From: Anaerolineae bacterium
GTDB lineage: Bacteria > Chloroflexota > Anaerolineae > DTLA01
DNA: 48,276 nt
Direction: 5' to 3'
Assembly: GCA_029907165.1 (NCBI GenBank)
Contig: JARYMK010000003.1
Span: forward strand, 1 to 48,276
Below, one piece after another: positions 31,299 through 41,058 of the stretch. Position numbers and translations under genes: made by a program. Below the pieces are notes generated by a model. The model saw nothing but the letters and a program-made list of their open reading frames with translations, ran no database searches and had not been told where the DNA came from. Position 1 is the stretch's first letter, and each line of letters starts with the position of its first letter.

Positions 31299-32666
31299 TC
31301 ACTCCCCCACCATCACCCGCGCGCGGTGAATCTGCGCCCGCACTGCCTCGGGCGACGTGCCACCCCGCGCCTGCCGCATCCCCGCCGACCGCCCGAAGTC
31401 AAACACGGCGTACAGGTCCTCGCCGAACGCGGGGTGAATCGCCCGGTACTCGGCCAGCGGCATCTGACCCAGGGGCACGCCCAGCGCCTCGGCCCGCTTG
31501 ACCGCCTGGCCCACCAGGTGGTGGCTCTCGCGGAAGGGCACGCCCTGCCGCACCAGGTAGTCGGCCAGGTCGGTGGCCAGCATCCCGTCGTCCAGGGCCG
31601 CCGCCATCCGCTCCGCATTGACCTTCAGCGTGCGGATGATGCCCGCCGCGATGGGTAATTCCAGCGCCAGCGTGTCCACCGCGTCAAACAGCGGCTCCTT
31701 GTCTTCCTGTAGGTCCTTGTCATATCCCGACGGGATTCCCTTCAGCGTGGCGAGGAATCCCGACAAGTGGCCGATGAGCCGCCCCGCCTTGCCGCGCATC
31801 AGTTCCAGCGGGTCGGGGTTCTTCTTCTGCGGCATCAGGCTGGAGCCGGTGGAGTAAGCGTCGTCCAGCGTTACGAAGCCGAACTCACGGCTGGCCCAGA
31901 TGATGAGGTCCTCGGCCAGCGTGCTCAGGTGCGTCTGCACCAGCGCGGCCCAGGCCAGGAACTCCGCGACGAAGTCCCGGTCGGCGACGGCGTCCACGCT
32001 GTTCTCGGCCACGGCGGCGAACCCCAGTTCGGCGGCCAGCGCCTCGCGGTCAATGGCGAAGGGCGTCCCGGCGATGGCCCCGCATCCCAGCGGCAGGACG
32101 GATGTCCGTCGCGCCACGTCAGCCAGCCGCTCACGGTCGCGCTGGAACCGCCAGAAGAAGGACATCAGGTAGTGGCTGAACAGCACCGGTTGCGCTTGCT
32201 GCATGTGGGTATAGCCGGGCATGAGGACGTCCAGGTGCGCCTCGGCCTTGTCCACGACAGCCCGCTGAAGGTCGGCAAGCGCCGCATCCAGTGCGCGCAT
32301 CTGCTCCAGCAGGTACAGGCGCAGGTCGGTGGCTACCTGGTCGTTGCGCGAGCGGCCGGTGTGGAGTTTGCCCGCCGTCGGCCCGATGAGTTCGCCCAGC
32401 CTGCGCTCCACGGCGGTGTGGATGTCCTCGTCGCCGGGCTGGATTTGGAACGTGCCCGCGTCAAACTCGGCGCGCACCTGCTCCAGGCCCGCCACGATTT
32501 GGTCGCGCTCGGCGTCGGTGAGCAGGCCCGCCCGCGCCAGCGCCCCCGCCCACGCGATGCTGCCGCGGATGTCCGCAGCGTACAGCCGCACGTCAAAGGC
32601 GATAGAGTCGCCAAAACGCCGCATGGCATCATCTGGCTTGCCGGAAAACCGCCCACCCCAGAGCAT
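31299..32666 (-). CDS. argH: Argininosuccinate lyase
   Basis: A 455-aa enzyme that splits argininosuccinate into arginine and fumarate, the last step of arginine synthesis. It has the fumarase/aspartase superfamily signature [13 protein letters not shown] (274-286) with the catalytic Ser loop, HTGRSRNDQ (102-110) and YTHMQQAQP with His154. The start at [10 protein letters not shown] is supported by GAGGAACGG upstream. No other arg gene is in the window. A promoter lies about 100 nt upstream. Confidence 0.95.
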   Translation of the reverse strand: MLWGGRFSGKPDDAMRRFGDSIAFDVRLYAADIRGSIAWAGALARAGLLTDAERDQIVAGLEQVRAEFDAGTFQIQPGDEDIHTAVERRLGELIGPTAGKLHTGRSRNDQVATDLRLYLLEQMRALDAALADLQRAVVDKAEAHLDVLMPGYTHMQQAQPVLFSHYLMSFFWRFQRDRERLADVARRTSVLPLGCGAIAGTPFAIDREALAAELGFAAVAENSVDAVADRDFVAEFLAWAALVQTHLSTLAEDLIIWASREFGFVTLDDAYSTGSSLMPQKKNPDPLELMRGKAGRLIGHLSGFLATLKGIPSGYDKDLQEDKEPLFDAVDTLALELPIAAGIIRTLKVNAERMAAALDDGMLATDLADYLVRQGVPFRESHHLVGQAVKRAEALGVPLGQMPLAEYRAIHPAFGEDLYAVFDFGRSAGMRQARGGTSPEAVRAQIHRARVMVGE

Positions 32667-32766
32667 GGCCCGTTCCTCGCTTGAAGGTCGTTCCCTCCGC
32701 ACGGGTTCTCCTTGCGCACTCCCGCCCTCTCGGCGGTGAATGCCGCGTCATCCGTGCGGCTAGCTG

Positions 32767-32796
32767 ATTATACCGTTTGGCCTGCGTCGCGCGCAA
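32767..32796 (-). promoter_or_regulatory. Putative promoter for argH
   Basis: Minus strand: TTGCGC (32796-32791), 18-nt spacer, TATAAT (32772-32767). The leader is about 95 nt; no riboswitch or ARG-box was recognised in it. Confidence 0.5.
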
Positions 32797-32805
32797 AACG
32801 GCCTT

Positions 32806-33732
32806 CTACTCCTCGCAGATGGGCGCAAATAGCCCGGCCCAGTAGCCCAGCACCTTCTGGGCGCGGCAGATGGCCAGTTCGGGGGGCTGGCCGGCCCGCC
32901 GTGCCGAGACCCACGCGGCCGGCTCACGCACGACAGCAAGCCCTGTCCGCGCTACGGCCATCCCCAGCGCGAAAGCCCAGCCTCGGTGGATGCGGTCCAG
33001 CAACGCTAACGTCTTCCCTTCCCACCAGGCGCGGCGGTGCAGGAAGGCTGGCGTGAGCCGCGACGCCGGGATGATGTGGTGGACGACGGCGCGGGGCGTG
33101 TAGGCCACCGTGCCCCCCGCGCGAAGCACGCGGCGGAACAGGTCTATCTCCTCGCCCGACAGGAGCGAGCCGGGTTGCCGTCCCAGGGCCGGGCGGAATA
33201 GGCCCACGCGGTCAAATACGAAGCGACGGATGGCCAGGTTCGCGCCGCATGGGAATATAGGCCCGCGCAGGGAGTGGATTTCATCGCCCAGGTCTATGAT
33301 GCTGAGCAAGTAGCGCAGTTGGGGATGCAGCCAGGCGGGCGCTTCGCCGGGCCAGCGGGGGAGCACGCGCCCGCCCAGGCACCACGCTCCCGCGCGCTCC
33401 AAGTCCTCAGCCATCGCCGCGATCCACCCCGGCGCGGCCACGGCGTCGTCGTCCAGGAACGCGAGGGCGTCGCCCTGGGCGTGGGCCACGGCGGCGTTGC
33501 GCGCCCGCGAGAGGCCGGGCGTCGGCTCGCGCACCACACGCACGCGCGCCACCAGACTGTCCGGGAGCGTAACCCGGGGCACGGGGTTGTTATCCACGCA
33601 GAGGATTTCCACGCGCGCGCCCGCGGGCGGTTCCTGGGCTGCCAGCGACGCCAGCACATCAGCCAGATGCGGGGCCTCGCCGTAGGTGCACACCGCCACG
33701 GTTATGGCGCGCACGGGCCTGCCATCGGTCAT
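32806..33732 (-). CDS. Family 2 glycosyltransferase
   Basis: A 308-aa GT-A enzyme: ITVAVCTYGEAPHL at the start, CVDNN (45-49), DxD-type FLDDDAVAAPGW near 92-103, and the acceptor-side motif LSGEEIDLFRRVLRAGG. One hydrophobic segment near residues 255-270 may associate it with the membrane. Its ATG overlaps the O-antigen ligase stop by 4 nt. It likely builds the same polysaccharide as the neighbouring ligase; the sugar is unknown. Confidence 0.9.
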   Translation of the reverse strand: MTDGRPVRAITVAVCTYGEAPHLADVLASLAAQEPPAGARVEILCVDNNPVPRVTLPDSLVARVRVVREPTPGLSRARNAAVAHAQGDALAFLDDDAVAAPGWIAAMAEDLERAGAWCLGGRVLPRWPGEAPAWLHPQLRYLLSIIDLGDEIHSLRGPIFPCGANLAIRRFVFDRVGLFRPALGRQPGSLLSGEEIDLFRRVLRAGGTVAYTPRAVVHHIIPASRLTPAFLHRRAWWEGKTLALLDRIHRGWAFALGMAVARTGLAVVREPAAWVSARRAGQPPELAICRAQKVLGYWAGLFAPICEE

Positions 33733-35210
33733 GGCTGCGTACCCGTTTTCGCGGCGAAAGCTTCAGGCAGCGCCATCAGAGGCCAGAAGACCCAGCCCAC
33801 CGTCGGGTTGTTCAGCAAGTCGGCGGAGAGGCTGTTGACCAGGTAGCCAGCGGCCATCGCAAGAAACGCCGCCGCAAGGAGCGACACGGGCAGGTCGGAC
33901 GCGCACCGCCAGAACCCGAATAGCCGCCGCGCCAGCGCGCCCCACAACCACACGAAAGCGCCAAGCCCCAACAACCCCATTTCTGCGCATACGCGCACGA
34001 AGTCGTTGTGCGGCGTTACTGCGGACCCTACCAACCTGGGGGACTGGACGGGAAAGCCGCCGAGGCCAAGGCCGACCAGGGGGCGTTCCATCGCCAGAGT
34101 AGCAGCGAACCGCCACAGGCTCAGCCGCCACGAGATGGAGTTCAGCGCGGGGGCGGGGCGGGGCGACGGCACCGTCGGGCCTGCCTGCGGCGTGCCGGCG
34201 AGGGGCGGCGTTGGAGTAGGACGAGGAGGCTTCACTTGCCCTGCGGGCACGGGTTCCACAGTGCGGTACAGGAACGGTGTGAGCAAGTCCTGAATGCGGC
34301 CGGCCAGCAGCACCACGACGAGGAAGACCACAGCCATCCCCACCAGCCCCGCGCGCACGCCGGCGGTCTCGCGCCGCGCTACGAGTGCCAGCACGATGAG
34401 TGAGCCGAACATGGCGAGCGCCGGGCCGCGTGAGTACGAGAAGAACAAGAGCGCCAGGCTGGCGATCACCCAGAACCCCAGCAGCGCCCTGGTCTTCCCG
34501 CGCTCGCTGATTCGGAAAAGGTAGATTGTGAGCGCAACAATGATGCCCAGATACACCCCGTAGGCGATGGGGTGCGAGAGTGTGCCCAGCATGCGGTTTT
34601 GCCCTGGCCCGGCGATGACATTGTGATAGCCCCTGTAGGTGAGTCCCTGGTAGATAGATACGATGGCTGGCCACACGCCGGACGCCACAAGGGCCCCCAC
34701 CCACACGCGGGCGCGGCTGGGCGCTTCGCGGAACAGGTCTGCGGCCACGACGTAGAGGCCGGCCAGCGGCAGCATCCGCGTCCAGTCGCGCAGGCCGGCG
34801 AACGGGCTGGATGAGAAGGGGATGCTGATAAGCCCTGCCGCTAGAAACGCGGCGAAGGGCAGGGTCAGCGGCGCCAGTCTGGGCCGGCGGCGGATGATGT
34901 ACAGCGCACTCAGCGCCGTGATGACCAGATTGGCGAGGCCGGCCTGGTTGATATTGTAGGGCTTGTCTTGGAACAGGACGAACGCCCGGCCCCAATCGGC
35001 GGCCATCACGTTGAGGAACACCAGACCCAGCGTGCCCGCGAAGGGGTTGACAACGAAGACCGCCGTGGCGATCCCCGCCCACGCGAGGAACATCCCGTAG
35101 GGGATGCCAACGACCCCCGCCACTGCGGCGCTCACCGCAAGCCACGCGATGGCAAGGGCAATCCATGTGCGCCTTGGAAGCGTCAGTTTGAAGAGAGGCT
35201 CGCTCGCCAT
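33729..35210 (-). CDS. O-antigen ligase / polymerase-like membrane protein (Wzy_C type)
   Basis: A 493-aa polytopic protein with about twelve membrane segments. The large extracytoplasmic loop between about 320 and 400 contains a Pro/Thr-rich stretch (PPRPTPTPPLAGTP) and is followed by ERPLVGLGLGGFPVQSPRLV ... TPHNDFVRVCAEMGLLG, the usual WaaL/Wzy_C motif with the essential His. It joins or polymerises lipid-linked glycans outside the membrane. AGGAGA precedes ATG 35210; a Met 23 codons upstream is less likely. Confidence 0.9.
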   Translation of the reverse strand: MASEPLFKLTLPRRTWIALAIAWLAVSAAVAGVVGIPYGMFLAWAGIATAVFVVNPFAGTLGLVFLNVMAADWGRAFVLFQDKPYNINQAGLANLVITALSALYIIRRRPRLAPLTLPFAAFLAAGLISIPFSSSPFAGLRDWTRMLPLAGLYVVAADLFREAPSRARVWVGALVASGVWPAIVSIYQGLTYRGYHNVIAGPGQNRMLGTLSHPIAYGVYLGIIVALTIYLFRISERGKTRALLGFWVIASLALLFFSYSRGPALAMFGSLIVLALVARRETAGVRAGLVGMAVVFLVVVLLAGRIQDLLTPFLYRTVEPVPAGQVKPPRPTPTPPLAGTPQAGPTVPSPRPAPALNSISWRLSLWRFAATLAMERPLVGLGLGGFPVQSPRLVGSAVTPHNDFVRVCAEMGLLGLGAFVWLWGALARRLFGFWRCASDLPVSLLAAAFLAMAAGYLVNSLSADLLNNPTVGWVFWPLMALPEAFAAKTGTQP

Positions 35211-35295
35211 AGATTCTCCTTTCTGTCCTGTGGCGTGGTCTTGTCCCTCACGGGCCCGAAGACCGGCAGACGATGACATCCGATGCCGGCGTTGC

Positions 35296-36283
35296 CTATG
35301 CGTCTCCGACGGCTAGCGCGTGAATTTCCCGCGCCACGCGCAGGGCAGCCTTCCCGTCCAGCGGCCCTGCGTAGGCCGGCAGGAACGCCTCGCGGGCGCG
35401 TGCCAGGCGCTGGCGTGCGTCTCCGTCTTGGAGCACTTCCCGGAGACGCCGGGTGAGTTCCTGGGCGCTCTGTGCCCGGAGCGCAGCGCCGGTTTCTGAG
35501 TACGGGATGGGTTCGGGCATGATGCCCAAGTCCAGCAGCACCACCGGCTTGCCGAGGGCGATGGCCTCCAGCGCCGTGGACGAGATGAGCGTAACCAGGA
35601 CATCCGCCCTCCACAGCAGGCTCATCACATCCGCATCGCGGGTCATCGTCCATTCGGGCGAGAAGTCGTCGCCCAGCCAGCGGCGCGTCTGTTGCAGGTC
35701 TTCGGCAGGGTGGAGTTTGGCGACCAGGTGATGCCCCGCGCCCAGGCCCCTCACGCCGTCGGCTACCGTGCGCCAGATGCTCCTGGCCTCCGCCTCGCCG
35801 CAAACATTGTAGCGCAGGTATGGCTGCGAACAAAATAGAACGATCCTCTCGCCTTCGGGAAGATTCGGGGCATCCGGCCCTTCGTCCGGCGCGGTAGCCT
35901 GCCGCATGGCGTGGAGGGCGTCGTAGCGGGGCTGCCCGGTAACAGTGATGCGCTCGGCCGGGACCCCCTGCCCGGCCAGCCAGGAGGCCACGGCATCGCC
36001 CATGACGGCGATGCGGTCCGCGCCGTTCTGGCCGTAGGGTTTGGGGTCGGGCAGGCGCAAGCCGAGCAGGGTCAGCGCAGCGCGGGCCACGCTCCGTGGG
36101 AGCGACACGGGCGGCGCGGGCATTGGCCGCAGGGCGATGACGCCGTCCTGCACGAGGAGCGACGGGATGCCCAGGCGACGCGCCTCGGCGATGAACAGCC
36201 GCTCCAGAATCCCCATGTCATTGCCCAGGATGACGACGCTGGGGCGCTCCGCACGCAGGAACGTTCGGACAGCCCGCCGCCCC
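35296..36283 (-). pseudogene. GT-B-type glycosyltransferase / capsule-type transferase missing its 5' end
   Basis: Family-like sequence reads in one frame from about 36283 (AVRTFLRAERPSVVILGNDM) through an in-frame ATG at 36216 to the stop at 35296. The C-terminal part shows RIVLFCSQPYLRYN, LVAKLHPAEDLQ and LISSTALEAIALGKPVVLLD, as in CDP-glycerol-transferase- or epimerase-like GT-B folds. The N-terminal half expected of the family is absent; upstream DNA abruptly becomes a glycoamylase-like gene in a different frame. The 306-aa ORF from 36216 might be translated but would lack half the fold. It belongs with the ligase and GT2 genes downstream. Confidence 0.7.
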
Positions 36284-36785
36284 TGTCCGGGTTGTAGGCC
36301 ATGCGGAACAGCGTCCTGTCGCCCCGCGTGAAGACGATGAAGTGCCAGTCCACGCGCTCCAGCAGTTGTTGCGCCAGGTCGGCGACTTCCGCGTCCTGGT
36401 CAAAATAGGCGGCGGCAGTGATGACCCCGTTCAGGCAGAGGGCGGTGTCTATCGTGGAATACTCGCACTTGCGGAACCGCTCGCCGTTCTCCATGTGCAG
36501 GAAGTGGGCGAAGAATCCGCGATGGTGCGCGGCGGCATTGCAGAGCGTGCGGAGCGTCCCGCGCACGATGGCGCGCGCCTCGGCTGCGGGCAGGAAGCCG
36601 CGCTCGCAGGCGATCACCCACGCGGTGAGCGCGAAGCCCACCGCCGCGATGGATGCGACGCTCGGCCGCTTGGTGGAATCCGCCGTCAGCCCGAAGCCGG
36701 GGCTGTCGGGGGTCAGATTGGTGTAGTCCAGGAAGAATTGGAGGGAGCCCCTCAATTCCCTGTCAAGAAGCATAGGGGCCTTCAT
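36072..36785 (-). pseudogene. Glycoamylase-family (PF10091-like) protein, truncated after about 165 residues
   Basis: Begins with ATG 36785, 1 nt after the LacI stop, so coupled to it. Residues 1-165 align by eye with the lipoprotein at 37783-39171: SPGFGLTADSTKRPSVASIA vs SPGYGLIRDRYPGSPGISSI, YSTIDTALCLNGVITAAAYF vs VSSIDTAILLMGVLSVGEYF, and TLFRMAYNPDRGGG vs KMFYMAYRPEKGFE. Likeness ends at PDRGGG (about 36285), after which the frame reads through a glycosyltransferase gene in the wrong frame. The second half of the domain is missing. No signal peptide, unlike its paralogue. Confidence 0.7.
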
Positions 36786-36786
36786 G

Positions 36787-37776
36787 TCATATCACCGGAT
36801 GCGACGCGAGATTTCGGCTGGAAGACTGGCGCTGAATGAACTCGGCGGGAATACGGCGGGTATCAAAGGCAGGCCCGTTTTCCAGGAAGTCAATCAGGCG
36901 CGCGGCGGCGGCCGATCCCCATCCGACGCGCGAGACGCGGACTGTGGACAGGGATGGCTGCATGTACCGGGCGAGGGGAATGTCATCAAAGCCAACGATG
37001 GCCACATCGTCGGGCACGCGAATGCGGTGCTCCTTCAACGCCTCAATGAACCCGATGGCCATCTGGTCGTTGGCGCAGAAGATGGCCTCTGGCAAGTTGC
37101 CGGACGCAATCGCCCCTTGCGCGGCCTCGTAGCCGGACGGCTGGGTGAAATTCCCCTCGTAGCAGACGACCGAGAGGCCGTTCCTCTCCGCCTCTTCCAG
37201 GAAGGTTGTCCGCCGCTCGGCGTTGTCAAACGAATCGGCAGCGCCGGACACGAAGGCGAGCCGCCGCGCTCCCTGCTCGTACAGGTGCCGGAACACCTCC
37301 CGCGTGCCGGTGGGGTTATCCACCAGCACCGGAAAGACAAAATCGGCTTCCATGTAGCGATCCAACGTAACGATGGGGAATCGCTTCCAGGCCAGCCGCG
37401 CGATGAGGTCGCTGGAAATCTTCGTATCAAACACGATGGCGCCATCCACCTGGCGGTAGGTCAGGATGCGGCGCGTGGTGCGCGTCTCGGGGCAGATGAG
37501 GAGTTCATAGTCGGTTTGCAGGATGGCGTTGTGGATGCCCTCCAGAACCTCCTCGTAGAACAGGCCGCCCAGTCGGGTGATGAAGACCCCGATGGTGCGC
37601 GTTCTGCGCTTCCTGAGGTGCCGCGCGAACGCATTCGGGTGGTAGTTGAGTTCTTCGGCTGCCGCCAGAACGCGCTGGCGGGTGGCCTCGCTGATGTTCC
37701 CCTTGCCATTCAGCGCGTAGGACGCGGTGGTGATGCTGACACCTGCCCTCTTGGCGACGTCTTTGATGGTGATCAT
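36787..37776 (-). CDS. LacI-family transcriptional regulator
   Basis: A 329-aa regulator: LacI helix-turn-helix (TIKDVAKRAGVSITTASYAL, hinge NYHPNAFARHLRK, residues 2-57) followed by a periplasmic-binding-protein-like sugar-sensing domain (about 60-329; IGVFITRLGGLFYEEVLEGI, FDDIPLARYMQPSLSTV). It is encoded inside the operon between two glycoamylase-like genes (6-nt gap upstream, 1-nt gap downstream), so it most likely controls this operon in response to a sugar made from the glycan. Its operator would be near the operon start, which is not preserved in the window. Confidence 0.93.
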   Translation of the reverse strand: MITIKDVAKRAGVSITTASYALNGKGNISEATRQRVLAAAEELNYHPNAFARHLRKRRTRTIGVFITRLGGLFYEEVLEGIHNAILQTDYELLICPETRTTRRILTYRQVDGAIVFDTKISSDLIARLAWKRFPIVTLDRYMEADFVFPVLVDNPTGTREVFRHLYEQGARRLAFVSGAADSFDNAERRTTFLEEAERNGLSVVCYEGNFTQPSGYEAAQGAIASGNLPEAIFCANDQMAIGFIEALKEHRIRVPDDVAIVGFDDIPLARYMQPSLSTVRVSRVGWGSAAAARLIDFLENGPAFDTRRIPAEFIQRQSSSRNLASHPVI

Positions 37777-37782
37777 CGGCGC

Positions 37783-39171
37783 TTACTCTGCTCGCTTCGT
37801 GAACTGAAGGCGCTCCAGGCCCTTCTGGATGTGCGCGTTCCGCATCGTGATGGTGTAGATGAAATCGCTCTGGTAGTTCGCCAGCATGAGCAGGGAGATG
37901 CCCTTATCTATGCCGATCACGTCGGTCGCGAACCAGCCTCTGCTCAAGTTGAACGCATCGCGGAACCCGTAGGGGCCTTTGAGCCGCTCAAACGAATAGT
38001 AGTGTACCATAGCCTGTTCGGCCTGTTTCGGCAAAAACACGATGGAGCCAATGGCGCCGGCCGGCGGCACCGTATCGTCCACGTAGTGCGACTTGTAGTC
38101 ATAGCCCGACGGCGGCGCGCCGTAGCGGCCCTCGTATCCATCGGGGCCGTCGCATGCCGTCAGCCCCCAGGCCAGCGGGCCGATGGTTTCGTACTTGTCA
38201 TCCACGGCCACGGCGAAATTGTAGTGCGCCAGCGAAGCCTCCACCGAGTTGTCAAACCAGTTGACCCCGTCCCGGTCGTAGTAGTTTCTGAAATCTATCC
38301 ACGCGTGGCTGAACTGGTAGGTGAAAATGGAGCCGAACCACGAGTGGATGAACGGCTTGCCGTCCCCGTACTTGGCGCGGTGTCTTGTGAACGAGTAGTA
38401 AACGGCGGGGTCAATGGGGTGAGTATCCGAACCGGCCGCGAGAATGTAGAGCATCAGTTGCTCGGCGTAGAAATCCCAGTATCCCTCAAACCCCTTTTCG
38501 GGCCTGTAGGCCATGTAGAACATCTTGCGCGACTTGTCCACGAACCACGGCCAGTTGACCTCATCGTAGATGCGCTGGGCCTTGGCCTCAATGTCGCCGC
38601 CGAAGTACTCGCCCACCGACAGGACGCCCATCAGGAGGATGGCCGTGTCAATGCTGGAGACCTCGCTGTTCCAGGCCCGCTTGCCGCTACGCATGTCCAG
38701 GTAGTGGTAGTAGAACCCGTTGACGCGCTCCAGCGAGAGCAGCGTGTCCAGCGTCCCGCTGACCCGCTCGTAAACCTCCTGCTGGGACACATACCCCTTC
38801 TGGATGCCGACAAGGTATGCGGTCAGCCCGAAGCCCACCGACGCAATGCTGGAAATCCCCGGCGAGCCCGGATACCGGTCGCGGATGAGTCCGTAGCCCG
38901 GGCTGCCCGCTTCGGTGTTGGCCTGCTCCCAGAAGAATCGGAATGCCCCCGACATCTCAAACTCAATCACGTCGCCCACGGGCACCGGCGTCGGCGTGGC
39001 CGTCGGCGCGGCCGTTGGCGTGGGCGTCGGCTCGGGTGTCGCCGACGGGGTCGCGGTGGCCGCCGGCGTGTCGGTCGCCGCGGGGACGACCGCGGTCGGC
39101 GTGGCCACGGGCGCAGCGCACCCGCTCACCAGCAGCAGCAAGACAAGCGTCAGGGCAAGGGTTTTATTCAC
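37783..39171 (-). CDS. Glycoamylase-family (PF10091-like) lipoprotein, putative glycoside hydrolase
   Basis: 462 aa from GTG 39171, chosen because it gives a clean lipoprotein signal MNKTLALTLVLLLLVSGC (lipid Cys18); an upstream TTG would add seven residues. A Thr/Pro/Ala linker (about 20-65) leads to an alpha/alpha-barrel-like domain (about 70-460) with GSPGYGLIRDRYPGSPGISS, SSIDTAILLMG, FYMAYRPEKGFEGYWDFYAE and FDNSVEASLAHYNFAVAVDD. PF10091 includes GH144 endo-beta-1,2-glucanases, so a beta-glucan target is possible but not shown. The start overlaps the upstream permease stop by 8 nt. Confidence 0.82.
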   Translation of the reverse strand: MNKTLALTLVLLLLVSGCAAPVATPTAVVPAATDTPAATATPSATPEPTPTPTAAPTATPTPVPVGDVIEFEMSGAFRFFWEQANTEAGSPGYGLIRDRYPGSPGISSIASVGFGLTAYLVGIQKGYVSQQEVYERVSGTLDTLLSLERVNGFYYHYLDMRSGKRAWNSEVSSIDTAILLMGVLSVGEYFGGDIEAKAQRIYDEVNWPWFVDKSRKMFYMAYRPEKGFEGYWDFYAEQLMLYILAAGSDTHPIDPAVYYSFTRHRAKYGDGKPFIHSWFGSIFTYQFSHAWIDFRNYYDRDGVNWFDNSVEASLAHYNFAVAVDDKYETIGPLAWGLTACDGPDGYEGRYGAPPSGYDYKSHYVDDTVPPAGAIGSIVFLPKQAEQAMVHYYSFERLKGPYGFRDAFNLSRGWFATDVIGIDKGISLLMLANYQSDFIYTITMRNAHIQKGLERLQFTKRAE

Positions 39172-40171
39172 CGACGATCCCCGTCCTTTCAACGGATTCC
39201 ACGAACCACTTCTGCAGGATGAAGTACATGATGAGCAGCGGCAGGATGTTCAGGAACGTGCCGCTCAACTTGACCGCCTCGTTGATGCGGTCAAAGATGT
39301 TGACCATCCCCGGCGGGTACAGGTTCTCGTAGGCCTGGACGAACTTGGACAGTTGCATGGGCAAGGTCTGAATGCCACCCTCCAGGAAAACGACCGTCAG
39401 GTAGGTCTCGTTCCAGTACCAGACGACGGAAAAGATGAAGGACACGATGTATGCGGGGATGGCGCTTGGCACGGCGATCTTGAGGAAGACCTTGAGGTCG
39501 GAAGCGCCGTCCAGCCGCGCCGCCTCTTCCAGCACCTTGGGCAGCGACAGGAAGGTCTGGTAGAAGATCAGGATGAAGATCGCGCTCCGGAACCCCTGAC
39601 CCATGGACGCGGGCAGGATGAGGCACAGGATGTTGCCCAGAAGCCCCAACTGCCGGTATGTCAGCATCTGCGGGATGACCGTGTTCTGGGGCGGGATGAT
39701 GAACGTGGCCAGGATGAGCGCGAACAGCAGGCCCTTGCCCCAGAACCGGTAGCGCGCGAGGCCGTAGCCGATGACCGAGCACACCATGGTCTGGATCACC
39801 GACGGCACGACGCTCACGAGGATGGAAGCGAGCAGGGTTGACGGGTAGTTCAGGACGCGGAACGCCTTGACATAATTGCCTAAGTACCATTGGGTCGGCA
39901 CCCATTGCACCATCGGGTTCAGCAAGTCGGTGGGACTCTTGAAACTGGTGATGAGCATGAACAGGAGCGGGTACAGGTAAACGAACCCGATGGCCACCAG
40001 CACGGCGTAGAGCAGAACGGTAACGATGAGGCCGCGCCTGGATCGCGAGCCGAAGAGGAAGCCCCTCACGGTGTCCTGATGCTGCCGGGCCCACCGCGCG
40101 GCGTTCGCCACGTGCGTCGCCACCAGGCCGAGCCGAGCGTTGTCTCTCAGAGATCGCAGTCGGGATGTCAT
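39164..40171 (-). CDS. Carbohydrate ABC transporter permease (MalG-like)
   Basis: A 335-aa inner-membrane permease with six segments and the cytoplasmic EAA loop EEAARLDGASDLKVFLKIAV ahead of P-x-P. The N-terminal extension of about 50 residues is polar and charged. It overlaps the MalF-like gene by 4 nt (ATGA) and the glycoamylase lipoprotein start by 8 nt. It should form a heterodimer with the MalF-like protein and need an ATPase encoded elsewhere. Confidence 0.92.
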   Translation of the reverse strand: MTSRLRSLRDNARLGLVATHVANAARWARQHQDTVRGFLFGSRSRRGLIVTVLLYAVLVAIGFVYLYPLLFMLITSFKSPTDLLNPMVQWVPTQWYLGNYVKAFRVLNYPSTLLASILVSVVPSVIQTMVCSVIGYGLARYRFWGKGLLFALILATFIIPPQNTVIPQMLTYRQLGLLGNILCLILPASMGQGFRSAIFILIFYQTFLSLPKVLEEAARLDGASDLKVFLKIAVPSAIPAYIVSFIFSVVWYWNETYLTVVFLEGGIQTLPMQLSKFVQAYENLYPPGMVNIFDRINEAVKLSGTFLNILPLLIMYFILQKWFVESVERTGIVGE

Positions 40172-41058
40172 GCGGACACCCTCCTGACGCGCGATGCCAA
40201 CAGAAGGTAGATGAGCAGCAGGATCAGCACAAGGGCCGCCAGGTACAGGAAGGACATGGCGCTGGCGTAGCCGATCCCGCCCCTGATGACATACGTCTGG
40301 CTGTAGATGTACTTGACGACCTTGTTCTCGGAGAAGTGCGACAGCGTGATGACAGTGTAAATCGCCACGACGATGTTGGTGGTGGACAGGGATGGCAGGG
40401 TAATCTTCCAGAACGCCTCCCACGCCGATGCGCCGTCAATCGCCGCCGCTTCGTAGATGCTCTTGTCTATCTTCTGCAGGCTGGCCAGATAGATGAGAAT
40501 CTGCACGCCGGAAAACCACAGGATGAGGATGAAAGAACTCAACAGGTACTGTACCGGATTCCGGATGGCGGTCGGGAGTTGCGCCAGAAAGTCCAGCAGC
40601 GCCGCCGACCGGGCAATCTGGGGCACGGAGGCCGCGCCCTGTGCCACGAGTTCCTTGATCACCGGGCCGCTGGTGATGACCACCGGCAGGAAGAAGATAA
40701 TCCTGAATGCTCCCCTGAGCCTGAACTTCAGATTCAGGAACATGGCGATGAGCATGGAGAAGATGAGCACAATCGGCACGGATACCAGGGTCTCAATACT
40801 GTATTCCACCAGCAGTTGCACGAAGGTAGGGTCGGTGAACAGGGCTCGCGTGTAGTTCTTCCACTCGGCGTACTGCATTCGGATTCCCGTGGCCTCCACG
40901 ACCACGTCGTGAAGGCTGTACCGGAACGTCTGCACCAGCGGCGTCAGCGTGAAAAGGGCGAACCCGATGATCCAGATGAGGACGAACAGGTATCCGTACG
41001 ACGCCTCGCGGAGTCGGTACCTGGTCTGAATCGGGCGGAAACCCCTGCGCACGTTCAT
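40168..41058 (-). CDS. Sugar ABC transporter permease (MalF-like)
   Basis: A 296-aa permease with six membrane segments and the EAA motif YEAAAIDGASAWEAFWKITL. It pairs with the MalG-like permease directly downstream. ATG 41058 overlaps the DUF5696 gene stop by 4 nt. No solute-binding protein is encoded beside it, unusual for this CUT1-type importer class. Confidence 0.92.
   Translation of the reverse strand: MNVRRGFRPIQTRYRLREASYGYLFVLIWIIGFALFTLTPLVQTFRYSLHDVVVEATGIRMQYAEWKNYTRALFTDPTFVQLLVEYSIETLVSVPIVLIFSMLIAMFLNLKFRLRGAFRIIFFLPVVITSGPVIKELVAQGAASVPQIARSAALLDFLAQLPTAIRNPVQYLLSSFILILWFSGVQILIYLASLQKIDKSIYEAAAIDGASAWEAFWKITLPSLSTTNIVVAIYTVITLSHFSENKVVKYIYSQTYVIRGGIGYASAMSFLYLAALVLILLLIYLLLASRVRRVSA

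Noticed and set aside
36784-39222. 812-codon plus-strand ORF
   Set aside because: Antisense shadow of LacI and the glycoamylase lipoprotein in high-GC DNA; no domain pattern and no ribosome binding site.
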